A stretch of DNA of 64,000 nt from contig JABAKD010000001.1 in assembly GCA_012845835.1 (NCBI GenBank), positions 7,709,832 through 7,773,831 on the forward strand, written 5' to 3'. This stretch comes from Undaria pinnatifida. Lineage: Eukaryota; Sar; Phaeophyceae; Laminariales; Alariaceae. Shown one piece after another: positions 1-10,698 of the stretch. The notes under the pieces were generated by a model, which saw only the letters and a program-made list of their open reading frames with translations, had not been told where the DNA came from and ran no database searches. Position 1 is the first letter of the stretch, and every line of letters begins with the position of its first letter. Made by a program: the position numbers and the translations under genes.

Positions 1-79
1 ATGAACACTCCAATGACCTACATACAGTAGTAGATGAAAAAAAACGAAACATGTCGCAAAAAAGAACGATTTTTTCCGA

Positions 80-168
80 CGAACGTGGGTTAAGGAGTCC
101 AGTCGTTCAGAACCAGTTTCAGCCGAAAATAAATGCTATCTCTCATCGAAAACACGCGTCAGATGTGG
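80..168. mobile_element. F2 end fragment
   Basis: GGGTTAAGGAGTCCAGTCGTTC followed by AATGCTATCTCTCATCG...ACGCGTC matches the right end of F2 elements. Confidence 0.5.
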
Positions 169-625
169 ACCTAGTGTATTATTGAGTCCTCCTCAGTTTA
201 GCAGGCGCTAAGTGCCTGGCGGAAGCACACACGCTTAGTAAAAATGTAATCCCATTTGCGCCTTACAACATATTGTTTTTGTAAAAGTAAGATTTGTTCC
301 TCCTGAGAGACAACTTTTACACGTGACACAAGGCTTATTGGAAACGGGCATCGCCGTTGCAAAAAGTGAAAGTCAGGGGTGGCAATGTCCAGAAACAGAT
401 GAATACAAGGAATCTGCATTTTTATTTCGAGAAGCATCTCCGTCGGGAAACAAAAAGCCAAACGTACCACACCTTGTTTGTTTGTCGGGTCTCTGCCAAT
501 GCCATGTTCCGAGTTTAGGTTGGGTGCTGTTTAGCTGTTTCCAACCTTTATATTCTCTATTATTGATGTATAATTTTTATCCGGGGGGACATGGTTTGCT
601 CTCTTTCGAAACAAAACATCAGACA

Positions 626-845
626 GAGTCATCCCACGCTAGAGGTGCAGCAGAGGTTTTCGTGAGCTCCTAACACGAGGAGCTCGTAAACTCATCTCAC
701 CCTGAACAAGAACTTCGAAGGCATTCGTTCGCACTACCCCGACCAACATTTATATGAGCTAGTCCTAACACAAACAATTCATTTTAAAACTGATCTTACC
801 CGCCGATAGTTCCGAACATACATGAACAGATCAGCAGGTCAGAAA
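626..845. mobile_element. F4 inverted-repeat element, partial
   Basis: GAGTCATCCCACGCTAGAGG, GAGGAGCTC words and CTTCGAAGGCATTCGTTCG in F4 order. Confidence 0.5.
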
Positions 846-1345
846 CGTTTGGCCCCCCATACGTGCAATCCCTGCTGCGCGATGGACTGAAACAAGAAAT
901 CGTTATCATCATAATTATCGGCAAGGCTATTGACTCGTCCTGCGATGGTGGCAGCGCTTCACAACGGCTACGGAGAGCGGGGGGGGGGGGGGGGGGGGGG
1001 GGGCTCCAATTTTAACTGTCGCCGAGTTGATCCCGCTCGCGCGAGTGGCTTGATAGATGCACCAAATAACAAAAAATGGCCTGAAAAGGGCACGGTTCGA
1101 AATAGTTTGCCCAGAGCAAGAGTTGTACGGCGGATACTACTATTATAGACTCTATCGCAGAAATCGAAACGACCTAAAGGCGTCTCGCGTGCGCGCTGAG
1201 CCCCCCCTGAGGCGCGGAAGAAAACTGATCAAAAACAACAACAAACCTTTTTTCTATCTGTTTGGCGTAACCTGGAGGTCAACAACTCGTGCGAAGATAG
1301 AGGTGGCACGTTTTGTACTATTTCGAATAATTTTATGGAGCACAG

Positions 1346-1728
1346 TCGACGCGTGCTTACGACAAAGGTGCACCACTTCTTTTTCCGAGAATGTTCCTCA
1401 AAATTGGGAGCTCAAGACCTCTCCCCAACAAACCATTTTGAGAAAAATATGGTGCTACCGGATGAAGAAAAAAACAAAACATGGCCTCGGCCTCGGTACA
1501 CAACGAGAACCATATGCAAGTAAACAAATGATGTACCGGTATATAAGATTGGAGTATCACACAGCTTGCAAAGATGAGTTTCGACAAAATATTCAATATC
1601 ACAGCAGCTGGAGTGTATTTATATTTTTGTGATATATAACTCCGACGACTTTGGATCAAGGAGAGCCCCGTGATTCAGATTTTTTTCAGACGAAAAGGGC
1701 TACCTCTATCGTAGCACCCAAATCCCGG
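1346..1728. mobile_element. F2 inverted-repeat element
   Basis: Left GACGCGTGCTTACGACAAAG and right GGGCTACCTCTATCGTAGCA form the F2 ends. An F1 fragment is nested inside. Confidence 0.6.
1543..1640 (+). mobile_element. F1 end fragment
   Basis: It has GGAGTATCACACAGCTTGCA followed by the ATG peptide MSFDKIF, and ends like other F1 termini. It is nested inside an F2 element. Confidence 0.75.
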
Positions 1729-2579
1729 ACCTGTCGAAATTTAATCATCATTTTGCCATGTTTTTGTTTTGGATTTCTATGATAGGCCACAGGTGCAGCA
1801 CTTTCATCGGGTTGCACTTTTGGTTTGCCCAAAATGAATAGCCGTTTGGGTGAGGCATAGAGCTCCTCAAGCCCGCCACCCCTCAGAAGAAGGCAAAAGG
1901 AATGGTTGGCGCAGCTCCACCGTAGCTTGTGCCCAGCTGTGACAGTTGTATCATCTGGCGGTGCGTAACGCGAAATCGAAACGCCGTATTCTCAGCGAAA
2001 TCGAGTCGGTCCCGACCAATGCCACGGTTGCACCGTTTGCTTCACTAAAGCTCCTCACCTTGTGTTTGGCTCGTGGGTCTAAGAGCTCTCCCACACGCCG
2101 ACGACGTGGGGACAACAAGCGCTACTACAAAATAAATTAACAATCCCACGGCCTAGGTAGGGTTTCAACGAAAATTGCGTTGAAGAAAAAAACAACGAAA
2201 TTCCAAAGATTTTCGGTTATAAAGAGTCCCCCTAGACCGTGCGGGGTACAGGATTTTTTCCTCGGATACCCACCCACACGATAAGAGGTTGCGCTTGGTT
2301 TCTGGGGCGAATGTTCCTGACCGGGTGAGCTCTTCAAGTGTGGACCTACAGTATGCGATAATATCTTACGACTTTGTTGATTTTTTTCCGGCTAGCGCAC
2401 AGAAAGTTGGCAAGGTGGCGCGAAGCGAACGTCGTCGGAGTCATGGTCTCGGGTGATGTGATAAGAGCTTCCTCATAGGTTAGGAGGTCAAAACACTTCT
2501 GCTGCACCCGTAGGTTGGGGTGGCTCTTCCACCCTTACTTCTCTTCGTTCCACAAAAAAATACATGAAACGGTGTGCAG

Positions 2580-2702
2580 GTGGGAACGGGGACCGGCATC
2601 AGCCCGATGATAGGCTTTCTCCAGGCCAGAGCGGAGGCGCTGGTGCAAAGAACGACACTGGCCCCGTGCCACGTCTACTTCGGCTGCCGGGACTCCACCG
2701 AG
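2580..2702 (+). CDS. Diflavin reductase exon, NADPH-binding region (first of three visible)
   Basis: This internal exon of 41 codons follows a GTGCAG acceptor and ends GAG before GTGAGA, phase 0 at both ends. It encodes VGTGTGISPMIGFLQ and then CHVYFGCRDSTE. These match two signatures of the C-terminal NADPH-binding half of the P450-reductase/sulfite-reductase/NO-synthase reductase family: the Gly-rich GPGTGIAPFRGF loop and the FFGCR motif that contacts the NADPH phosphate. In the family this domain passes hydride from NADPH to FAD. Phase and order fit the exons at 4793 and 6494. No FAD or FMN domain exon could be found upstream, so the 5' part lies outside the window or is lost. Which family member this is cannot be decided from 110 residues. 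Decayed copies of this exon lie at 2882 and 3302. Confidence 0.88.
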
Positions 2703-2881
2703 GTGAGATTAACCCGCTAAAAAAACGTGATTGTAAGAAATTTGTATATAACAACATGACATTCTTGGAAGAACTTGGTATATTTAAGAACTTGGACGAT
2801 GACACTCATGACACTTCTATATAGATAAGAGCTTTGGAGTTCCTCCAGCCGGTGGTGGGAGCAGTGTGAATAGGGCAAGGA

Positions 2882-2928
2882 GGGACACGTGGACTTCGGC
2901 TCCCTAGACTCCACAGCGAGGATAACTA
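2882..2928 (+). pseudogene. Shadow copy of the 3' end of exon 2580-2702
   Basis: The sequence repeats the exon's last ~35 bases (the CACGTCTACTTCGGC... region through ...GACTCCACC) and the start of its donor flank, with substitutions. The GT donor is lost (GCGAGGATAAC replaces GAGGTGAGATTAAC). It lies about 218 bases downstream of its source on the same strand, inside the intron. It cannot splice like the true exon. Confidence 0.75.
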
Positions 2929-3301
2929 AGAAATCAGCAATCAAGACAGCTTCTACGATAGCCCCCCCCCAAAAAAAATGAACAATTTTCTTCAACAAAC
3001 CTTCCATGGCATGGTTGGGGTTAAGACGCTAGAGTATGAAATAAGATTGGAGTGTTTAAAATATTTCTCTTTGTTCGGAAGAGACGATCGAACAATGGTG
3101 TCGGGGTCGCGAGGGGGCATCATTTTTTAAGACGTCCCGGAGCTGGTTTCAAAACCGGCTATTTCGTTGAAGAAAACTTGGGGACGCTACCGTAGAACGA
3201 GTGTTGAGATATTTTCGGTTTAAGAAATTTTACCTAAGAACTTGGAAGGTTAATAAATTGGACGTTCAAAGGGGGAAGCTTACATGTAAGAATATGGAGA
3301 T

Positions 3302-3393
3302 CGTCCGGGCCAGAGCGGAGGCGCCTCCTCGATAACGAACGACGTTTGCTCCCTGCCACGCCTACGCTGGTTTCAGAGACTCCACCGACGTGG
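3302..3393 (+). pseudogene. Second shadow copy of exon 2580-2702
   Basis: A longer, more decayed copy of the same exon. It retains GGGCCAGAGCGGAGGCGC, then AACGAACGAC, CCCTGCCACGCCTACG and GACTCCACCGACGTGG, in the same order as the exon. Small indels and an in-frame break make it non-coding. It is on the same strand and in the same intron, followed by an F2 transposon. Confidence 0.75.
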
Positions 3394-3484
3394 TGCGTGG
3401 GTGGGAGGGAGAAGGTCAAAGCAGCAAGTCAGCTGTACACCTAGACCGTTGTAGTATTGCTTGGAGTTTTAGGTCCCTCGGTTA

Positions 3485-3850
3485 GACGCTTGCTACGATA
3501 GAGTTGTCGATTTTCGGCTGAAAACGATGTCTGAATGACGAGGTTCGTTGACTCAGAGTTGTCGGAGATACGATGACGATATCATTTTACGATGGAGGTG
3601 CACGGCTTGTTTTCCGAGGTTCCTAACCACTTGAGGAGCTCTGTGTCCGACACACACAAGAAAAATATATTGATTATGAGTACAGCAATCTGAACTTATC
3701 TGCGAACCGACGGCCAAACCAGAGTGGCCTCTAGGTTTACCAAAGCATTCGCATAAAGAAGCGGCAAGGATAAAATGCCGAATATTTTTGAGACAAAGGA
3801 GAGTCAGGTCATTCATAAATAAACCTATCTCTATCGTAGCACGCGTTCGT
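3485..3850. mobile_element. F2 inverted-repeat element
   Basis: AGACGCTTGCTACGATAGAG at the left, CTATCTCTATCGTAGCACGC at the right; ~365 bp, in the first intron of the reductase gene. Confidence 0.65.
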
Positions 3851-4303
3851 TCTCTTTCCGCAGTAACTGTCGTTCTATACCTAGACTGTGGGATGTGCTC
3901 GCGCATCCGTATACAACGGCAGCTTGCGCTGCTGGAGTAGTAACGGGGACCGCCGGCAGGAACGGTGCGTGCTATTGCTACCACGGGAACTGAAGGACAC
4001 GCCAGCTGGCGCTGGATCGCGAGTGGAATTGGAATAAATTGACACACTGCGACGTTCATGAAAATACAAGCTTTATTTAAGCTTTTTTTTTCTCCATCCG
4101 CCGGAGGAGGATAAATTGGTTTGAAAACAAATTGCGGAACGTGAGACGCGTTCATGAGGTGCACACGCAGCTTTTATTTTCCCTTAAATTTCGGTTCTTG
4201 GGAGATGCATGTGGAGCTGTTCAAGGGAACAGCCTCAAGAACACCGCAGCCAACAGTTTGGCCAATTTTTGTCCCTGAAAAAGACACTGTTAGAGCCATA
4301 TAG

Positions 4304-4331
<28 letters not shown>
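4304..4331. repeat. (TA)n microsatellite
   Basis: About 14 TA units. Confidence 0.95.
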
Positions 4332-4334
<3 letters not shown>

Positions 4335-4792
4335 GCTGTAGGTGTTGCATTTTTTGGGCCAAATGTTTCTGACCGTTCGAGCTCTCCTCAAGCACAGGAC
4401 TGTCTGTCAGTATGATATGTACAATATTACGATAACTTTTCTCTTGATTTTGCGCACTAGACGTTTTTGGCGTCATCCGCGCAATCGACCCCCCTGATCA
4501 TGTGTGGTCTTTGAGCTTTGGCGCTGATTTTCGTTTGCCGAATTTGAACCCGTTTAGATACGCCGCGCCAGCAACATCTCTTAAAAAAAAACATTTCTTG
4601 TGGAGAGGTGAACAGTCACTTGGGCGAGCGGGCCGAAGTTGGGTAATGAATGTCAGGGGGTGCATCTCCCTTGTGGTAGCCATAATCCACCCGGCAGTAC
4701 TATCGAGTATGAGCTTCGACATGAATCCCTCTCACGAACAAGTTGTTGTTGTCCTTGTACCTCTCGCGATGTTTTCTGTTCTCTTTTTCTAG

Positions 4793-4879
4793 TTTTTGTA
4801 CTCCGAGCAGATGCGGCAGTGGCAGGCGGATGGCGTCATCACCGGCCTGCATGTCGCCATGTCCAGGGAAGGGAAGAAG
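4793..4879 (+). CDS. Diflavin reductase exon, middle of NADPH-binding domain
   Basis: This exon of 29 codons, phase 0 at both ends, follows TTTTTCTAG and ends AAGAAG before GTGAATG. It begins FLYSEQM and continues to LHVAMSREGKK. In P450-reductase-type enzymes the NADPH domain reads (D)FLYxxEL...GxLxxLxVAFSRE..K at exactly this point, directly after the FGCR-x-STE segment encoded by the previous exon. The join STE/FLY is what the family predicts. Met in place of the usual Phe in VAFSR is the main oddity. Confidence 0.88.
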
Positions 4880-6234
4880 GTGAATGAAGAAGCAGGAGAA
4901 TTGAACCAGTTTCATGTACCGTGGACTGATTCTACGATAGATAATCTCTTCCCAAACCCAGCGACTTTATTTGACGAATGTTTCAAGGCTGCTCGACCTG
5001 AGCATACTTAATATAAAAAGAAATGTATCTTCACAGATTTTTCATGTTTGCAAAGGACTATCGAGCCATGATGTCGGGGTGGCAAGGGGCATCGTATTTT
5101 GGGAGATACGGCGGGGGGCAGGTTTCAAAACCGGCGATTTTGTGAAAGAAAGGTTGGGGGGGGACTACCAAAGGACGACTACGTACTCAATAAAGACCGA
5201 AAGTACCCGGCTCACGTCATAATTACATTTCAGCCAGGCTAATTTACGTCCTATTGCTTTCGGCCAGATTCTCTGACAGTGTGCAGCAGGAGCTTCAACA
5301 TGGATCACGCGGATGAAGTGGTTCGTAAAAAAGAGAAAGAAACAACTAAGGAAGTTTAAAGAAAAAGGACACCTATGCACGGACACCTTCGAAATATTCT
5401 TTTGTCCCCATCTGGCTTAGCATCAATCTAATTTCATATGTGGCTCTTACCTGCTTGCTGCCCTTGCTTCCTGCACTCTTCCATCGCCCCCCCCATCCAT
5501 CCAAGCACATTGTGTACACATGTCTCCTATGATTGTGCTGCTGTTTGACATATCACCCCCCCCCCCCCCCCCCTCCCCCCTGCTTCATCCCCACCCCCAC
5601 TGCCACCTGCCGGATGCAAGCGACTCGCCCTTAAACGCCCTTCAAAATGCTGATATCTTCTAGCTTTCAGACGTATCATTCCCTCCATGATCCAAATTTA
5701 GCGCCCACACGCGATTGTAGATATGTTCTTCTCGTCTCTGTTGTATGTGTAACATCTGACAGACCAGCACCTCCCCCAAACCCTCCCACTCCACCAGACC
5801 CCGACCCCGAATCCACAAGAGCCCCTCTCCCGCTCTCCCCGCCCGCCCCGCTCTCAACTCTCCCCATCATCATTCTCCACCCCCCGTAACACGATAGAGG
5901 TACGAATTTTGGGCTAAGCGTTTCTGGACGACGGCGTTTTCTGCACCCATAATCGTGAGAATGTCATGCTCGTTAGCGATAAAATTTGTTCGTTCGCCTA
6001 ATGGCACAGGTTTGCTCATCGGGTTCAATTTTGGTTGAGGAAAAATCAGGTTTTTGGGGGTGAGGTCTGGAGCTCTTCTAATGAGGAACCACAGAAAAAA
6101 ATGATGAGTGCAACTTTACGGTCTAGCATGTGTCCCCACCTCCCCTACTTTTCGTCCCCCGCTTACGCAGCCAAAGCAATATTTGAATCGCCCACAAATA
6201 CCATCCATTATTCTATTGCCATCTAGGTTTTCAG
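4880..6234. other. Reductase intron sequence
   Basis: Holds the 5035-5190 duplicate block, a C run at ~5553-5575 and a pyrimidine-rich stretch (5760-5885). No other supported feature. Confidence 0.5.
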
Positions 6235-6493
6235 AAGAACGTGCAGCAACTGGTCGACGGTAAGCAGCAGCGTCTTCATGCCGCCCGGAGCCAGATTTAT
6301 CTCATCCGACGTCCCCAAGCAGAATATCGCAATCAAATACCTTGCGTGTTTTGTTTTGCCTTCGGACGCACGTGCAGCACCTAGTCGGCAAGGTTCGCCC
6401 CCCCCACCCCCCCTGAACAAAATGCTTTACACACAAATCCACAACTCCGAAATTATTGCATACAAACTCTTGCACGTTTGGTTTTCCTTTCAG
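6235..6493 (+). repeat. Tandem ~130-bp units carrying two extra copies of an exon start
   Basis: Two units of 131 and 128 bases precede the real exon at 6494. Each carries a pyrimidine-rich stretch and a copy of the exon's first ~27 bases. Copy a (6235-6259) follows TTTTCAG, encodes KNVQQLVD and is followed by GTAAGC. Copy b (6366-6392) encodes THVQHLVGK and is followed by GTTCGC but lacks the AG acceptor (TTCGG instead). The true exon starts TYVQHLIGQ. Intronic flanks such as CTTGCGTGTTTTG and CTTGCACGTTTGG also correspond. Copy a has both splice signals and could be a 25-base micro-exon, but it would shift frame. Confidence 0.75.
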
Positions 6494-6613
6494 ACGTACG
6501 TCCAGCACCTGATCGGACAGCTGCAGTCCCAGGTGTGGGAACTGCTATCGAACCTCAACACCCACATCTACGTATGCGGCGACTCGGCCATGGGCGAGGA
6601 GGTCAAGGCCGAG
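6494..6613 (+). CDS. Diflavin reductase exon, late NADPH-binding domain
   Basis: This exon of 40 codons, phase 0 at both ends, follows TTTCCTTTCAG and ends GCCGAG before GTTAGT. It encodes TYVQHLIGQ..., then VWELL and IYVCGDSAMGEEVK. The family pattern is K.YVQH.. followed by IYVCGDA..MA.DV, where the Cys-Gly-Asp lies at the nicotinamide site. It joins cleanly to the previous exon's ...SREGKK. With the other two exons this gives 110 contiguous residues of one reductase domain. The enzyme class is secure; the specific enzyme is not. Confidence 0.9.
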
Positions 6614-7137
6614 GTTAGTTTAAAATCGTATGGGATACAATACCGAAAACGCCAAGTATTTTGTGGTTCAACGCCGGAAATATATATGGGGTACAGTATG
6701 GCGAAGGCTTGATGTTAGGTGGCCCCTCTCATGCGAGAGAACATATGCCTGGTAGATGGTACAGTGTATGGAATGCTCTCATTGGCGAGAGTTTCAGGGA
6801 AGCTTCTATCACAACCCCAACCTGACGGGTTACGTCTGCGATAAACGGTCCACGTGACGTGTTTTGTGTTTTGTGTTTTTAAGTTAAAGTTTTGCGATAT
6901 TGTGAATACTTGGTATGATTCAGTATGACTCTTACATTATCACCCTACCGCCGTGGCGGTAAACACTGCGCATTCAAGAGTGGGCCAAACAGCATTCTAG
7001 ATGCTGATCACTCCCGTTCCCCTGCCCGTCTTGCCCGCCCCATGCTCACGCTCTCGCATCTTCACGACCGCGGGCGCCGCCACGCTTTGGTCCTGCTCGT
7101 GGTCGTCACTACTGTCTCCGTTATCGTGATGATGGTA

Positions 7138-7292
7138 ATCATCCACACATCTCCACCATCATCATCACCATCCTCACCATCGTCGTCGCTATCACCAAAT
7201 AATCGTCATCACCGCCATCAACATATCCATCAACACCACCGTCGCCTTCATTACCACCACCACCACCATCACCATGACCGTGACCACGATGT
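7138..7292. repeat. CAT/CAC simple sequence
   Basis: CATCACCA-type repeats immediately before the candidate last reductase exon. Confidence 0.85.
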
Positions 7293-7301
7293 AGATGATG
7301 A

Positions 7302-7402
7302 TGGTAGCGCTGAAGTGCAGCTCCATGGACAGGCTGAGGGTGGTGGAATACTTCAGGGTTATGAAGGCAGAAGCTCGGTTGCAGGTGACTAAACGACCCG
7401 GT
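7302..7402 (+). CDS. Possible C-terminal exon of the diflavin reductase
   Basis: One frame here reads ...SSMDRLRVVEYF, then MKAEARLQV, and stops at TAA 7400-7402. It resembles the family's C-terminal helix pair (GGM...A..Y...MKAEGRY..DVW) but lacks the final aromatic DVW/DVWS. Candidate acceptors (GTGCAG, GGACAG, TTCAG) all demand a phase-2 upstream exon, while the exon ending at 6613 is phase 0. A small extra exon must therefore exist between them, or this part is broken. Low-complexity CAT/CAC sequence lies immediately upstream. Confidence 0.4.
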
Positions 7403-7433
7403 TAACAAGCAACTGGTGGGGCAGAGTAGGCGA

Positions 7434-7711
7434 GGGAGCCATTCCACGCTAGGGGTACGGCAGGTTCTAAAAACATTCTGAGCTCCGAACACAAGGTGCT
7501 CGGCATCCCACTGGAACCATGACTTCGAATACATTCATGCGCACAACTCGACAAACATTTCTATGCGCCAGTCCTGTGGTAAAACAAATATACGTCAAGT
7601 GAGCATGCCAACCGAAAGATCCGCGAAATTGAGGAGCTGAACCGGTCACATCGATCACATCGGTACCGAAGAAAAGAGCAACCCCTATTGCCTATAGAGG
7701 GATGACTCAAC
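7434..7711. mobile_element. F4 inverted-repeat element
   Basis: GAGCCATTCCACGCTAGGGG at the left and CCTATAGAGGGATGACTC at the right; ~278 bp. Confidence 0.6.
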
Positions 7712-7920
7712 ACAGCCACTTGACAAAATGGAAAGACATCATGGTGCGGGGGATAAGAAAGAGGTAGCCAAGATTTCGTTTTTTGATGGAACTGGTATCG
7801 AAGAAACAGGATGTCATTAAATTTGAGGACTTAACATATTTGAGGCTTACTAAGCTGCGCATCTAAGACTCTAGGTTCACGGTGTTTTTTCAGAAATGAG
7901 AATTAAGAAAGTGTGGGCCA

Positions 7921-8480
7921 ACGCAAGGCTACGGTGGGGGGGGGGGTACGCCTTTCTTCGCTACCGTGTTTGAACCACGACTCACCCGAGTGATTTTGAA
8001 CCTCGCTGACAAAATTGTTTTTGACCTGTCCAGCTCAGGCTAGCTTTCCATTCACGACCAACACCACGGTTGGGCGGCCACGTTTGGTGCTTTGGCGGCG
8101 ATTCGGGCTGACCCGCGCGAGTGACCCCCCTGCTCGGTCGCGACCTCGAGCGTTCGTTCTGGCTTAACTTTGTGACATGAATCCGCCAAGGGATCGTAGG
8201 CTGTGCTGCGTTCAAAGAATCTCAAAACTAGACAGTTCTCGTCCATAAAATACAGAGTCAGTCGCGCGAGTGCGCGAGTATGATAGAGTGGACACCAGGT
8301 GGTAGTGAAAATGGGGTATTGACATGTATTAACATGCCCCCTACCATAGCGTTGGTTTCAACGATTGCGAGTTCATATCACCAACCCAAACCACCGCACG
8401 ATAGCTCAAGACCCCATACGAGCAGGGGGGTCACTCGCACGTGCGACTCGAAGCCACCGTGAGGGAGGAGAACGCCCCGA
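7921..8480. mobile_element. F3-type elements (GGCTACGGTAGGGG / TCACTCGCGCGAGTGA)
   Basis: AAGGCTACGGTGGGGGG, then GACCCGCGCGAGTGACCCCC at ~8110 and GGGGGGTCACTCGCACG at ~8425. Probably two overlapping, decayed copies. Confidence 0.5.
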
Positions 8481-8567
8481 ATATGACCAACCAATCGCAA
8501 CCGTTTAGCCTATGGCTCGATATTGACGGAGAACAGTAAGAAAACCAAGATTTCGTATATTGTAAAG

Positions 8568-8855
8568 AAATTATAATAGACTCCAGCTGTGAGATCGAAT
8601 ATTTCGTCGACGCTCAGCTCAGCAAGCTGTGTGCGTGATACTCCGATCGCGGGTATTACTGGGTGTGCCCTCATTAAGGATGTAGGTCGGCGACTCTCCT
8701 TTGAATTCGCTTGTACCGGTGATGTTGATCATTCTAGATGCACTATGAAACCCGTGTTTGAGCCGGACAAAATATGACGGCTGTGGAATGCACCAGTTCA
8801 ATGTGTATAGTCTATAGCATTAGTCGTACGGCCGGTGTGGTGAGGATGGGTATAT
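8568..8855 (-). mobile_element. F1 element, diverged
   Basis: F1 terminus, GATCGCGGGTATTACTGGG and the CTCATTAAGGAT block, in the order seen in better copies, with many substitutions. Confidence 0.7.
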
Positions 8856-9025
8856 AGTGACCAATGGCACAGTAGAGGCGCGCACTCAATTTCTGAGGTT
8901 CCTCATTTCTGTAGGTCCACCCCAAGTCCCGGAACGGACTCCGCAAACATACGAACATGACTGCAACCGGATGAAGCCTCCCATGACCTCCTAGGAATAC
9001 CAGACGAGACGCCCTCTGCGATATA

Positions 9026-9413
9026 TTGTACAAATAAAAATGCACTTGCAGCTGTGAGGTCGAAGATTTTGTCGAAACCTATATTTGCAAGCTGTGTTTG
9101 ATACTCCGATCGCGCGTATTACTGGGTGTGTGTCCTCATTAAGGATATAGGTCGGCAACTCCCCTTGGAACTACAGTGTAGCTTGTATCAGGGTCAACAG
9201 GGTGATGTTAGTCAGTCAGTGCGCCGAAACTATAAAACCCGTTTCTGAGGCGGACAAAATCTGACAGCTGTTCGAAGGAAATGCATCAGTTTATCAAGTG
9301 TATCCTGTAAGTCGTATAACCGGTGAGGGGAGGGCGGAATTTCGAAAGGGCGTGGGGACCTGCGTTTGAACAAGAGGGAGCGGGGGGGGGGGGGGGGGGG
9401 GGGCATACATGTA
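9026..9413 (-). mobile_element. F1 element, lacking its short end
   Basis: Long arm present, from GCAGCTGTGAGGTCGAAGAT to the GCGTGGGGACCTG block, then broken at an 18-base G run. Confidence 0.85.
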
Positions 9414-9741
9414 GCCCCTGTAAGGCCAAGTATTATCTGAATTACGAGGGTTTCTTAACTCCAAATCGTCGGAATCTTGTTCGTGTTTCGCATCACATGT
9501 TTTCATATGTTTTCTGTATGCCTAGGCCATGGGTTCGTTCAATCGGGGACGTCCTTTCAGTTTTACTCACGAACAGCGTTTGTGTCAATGCTCGCAATAC
9601 TATGGCTATGCATGATATTAGTACAACCCCCCCCACCCCCCCGCGCGCGCGCTTCCATGGCCCCTCCATTCCTCAATCTCCCTCGTCATGTTGGTCCGTA
9701 TCTGTTGCGTCTGTATATTTTCCTGTGCATTTCCGTTTTAG

Positions 9742-10698
9742 TCGGACACGTGGGGGGTGGGCCTGCATGGAACGGCCGCAGTGGACACGTTTTTGTCTCG
9801 CCAGGACGCCCAGGAGCAGTGGCAGGAGCAGGTAGAAGCCGCTAAGGGACTCGACCCTGCCAAACACCGCATCAGCAGCGGCACGGACAATATCTACAAC
9901 GGCCGCAACACCAACAGCAGCGGCAGCTTCAACAACGGCAACAGAAACATCATCAAAAGCAGTGCAAGCGTCAGAAGCCTCGGTCAGCGCAGCACCAGCA
10001 GCAGAAATTTCAGCCAGGGCGGTAGCAGCACCAGAAACTTCGGCAAGCGCAGCAACAGCAGCAGACTGCTCCTCAGCAGCAGATCAAACAACAACAGCAC
10101 CAACATCAACAGTGTCGGCGGCAGCAACACCAACAACAACAACACCAACAACAAAACTTCCATCACCCCCAACACGACCCCCCCTACTCCCACCGGCAAC
10201 GCCAACACCGACACCACCCCAACCGACACCGCCGACAACAACGCCGAACTCGCAAACACCAAGACCACCATCAGCAGCAACATCACAACCCCCAAACCCA
10301 CCGCGATCGCCTCCATAAACAACAACTCCATCACTACATCCACGGGAGACTCCGGCGGCAGAGGCCATGGCAGTCGCCGAAGTAGCAAAGACCGCGCGTT
10401 AGGTCGTTTTGCCTCGATAGCCTGGGGTGTCGCAGCCGTCCAAAAATCTCGAAAACCAACAATCTCCGCCAGGAAAGCCAACCACGGCTCCCGTCCAACG
10501 AATGGAGAGCGTGAAGCCGGTGTAGCAGCTGTACATCTGGCATCGGCAGCAGATGAACAACCAGCAGCGGCAGCAACAGCTGAAAAGGCACCAGCGGCAG
10601 CAGCAGCTGAAACGCCACCGGCGACGGCAGCAGCTGGAACGCTTGCGGCGACAGCAGCTGGAGAAGCGCCACCAGCAGCAGCAGAGATGCCAGAATAG
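9742..10698 (+). CDS. Low-complexity open frame beginning with a normal-looking exon
   Basis: After TTCCGTTTTAG the frame reads SDTWGVGLHGTAAVD, then FLSRQDAQEQWQEQ. It continues open for 319 codons through Ser/Asn/Thr-rich and then Ala-rich sequence to TAG at 10696. The first ~45 residues look like ordinary protein. A donor-like CAG/GTAGAA at about 9831 would end the exon there. Beyond it the DNA is CAG/CAA-type repeat, open in several frames and on both strands; around 10540-10700 another frame gives a Q/R/L-rich heptad-like stretch. Only the first part deserves trust. No function is recognisable. Confidence 0.4.
   Translation, partial: SDTWGVGLHGTAAVDTFLSRQDAQEQWQEQVEAAKGLDPAKHRISSGTDNIYNGRNTNSSGSFNNGNRNIIKSSASVRSLGQRSTSSRNFSQGGSSTRNFGKRSNSSRLLLSSRSNNNSTNINSVGGSNTNNNNTNNKTSITPNTTPPTPTGNANTDTTPTDTADNNAELANTKTTISSNITTPKPTAIASINNNSITTSTGDSGGRGHGSRRSSKDRALGRFASIAWGVAAVQKSRKPTISARKANHGSRPTNGEREAGVAAVHLASAADEQPAAAATAEKAPAAAAAETPPATAAAGTLAATAAGEAPPAAAEMPE

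Larger units (their letters stand above)
3060..5190. repeat. Duplicated intron segment (3060-3210 and 5035-5190)
   Basis: GGTGTCGGGGTCGCGAGGGG and GATGTCGGGGTGGCAAGGGG start parallel blocks; both continue with TTTCAAAACCGGC, GAAGAAA/GAAAGAAA and TTGGGG. The two lie in the two adjacent introns of the reductase gene. Confidence 0.65.

Noticed and set aside
3553-4164. 203-codon minus frame containing GPRYYSSS, reminiscent of the FAD-site RxYS motif of diflavin reductases
   Set aside because: It is on the opposite strand to the three reductase exons, overlaps an F2 element and an F5 fragment, and the surrounding residues do not match the family; most likely chance.
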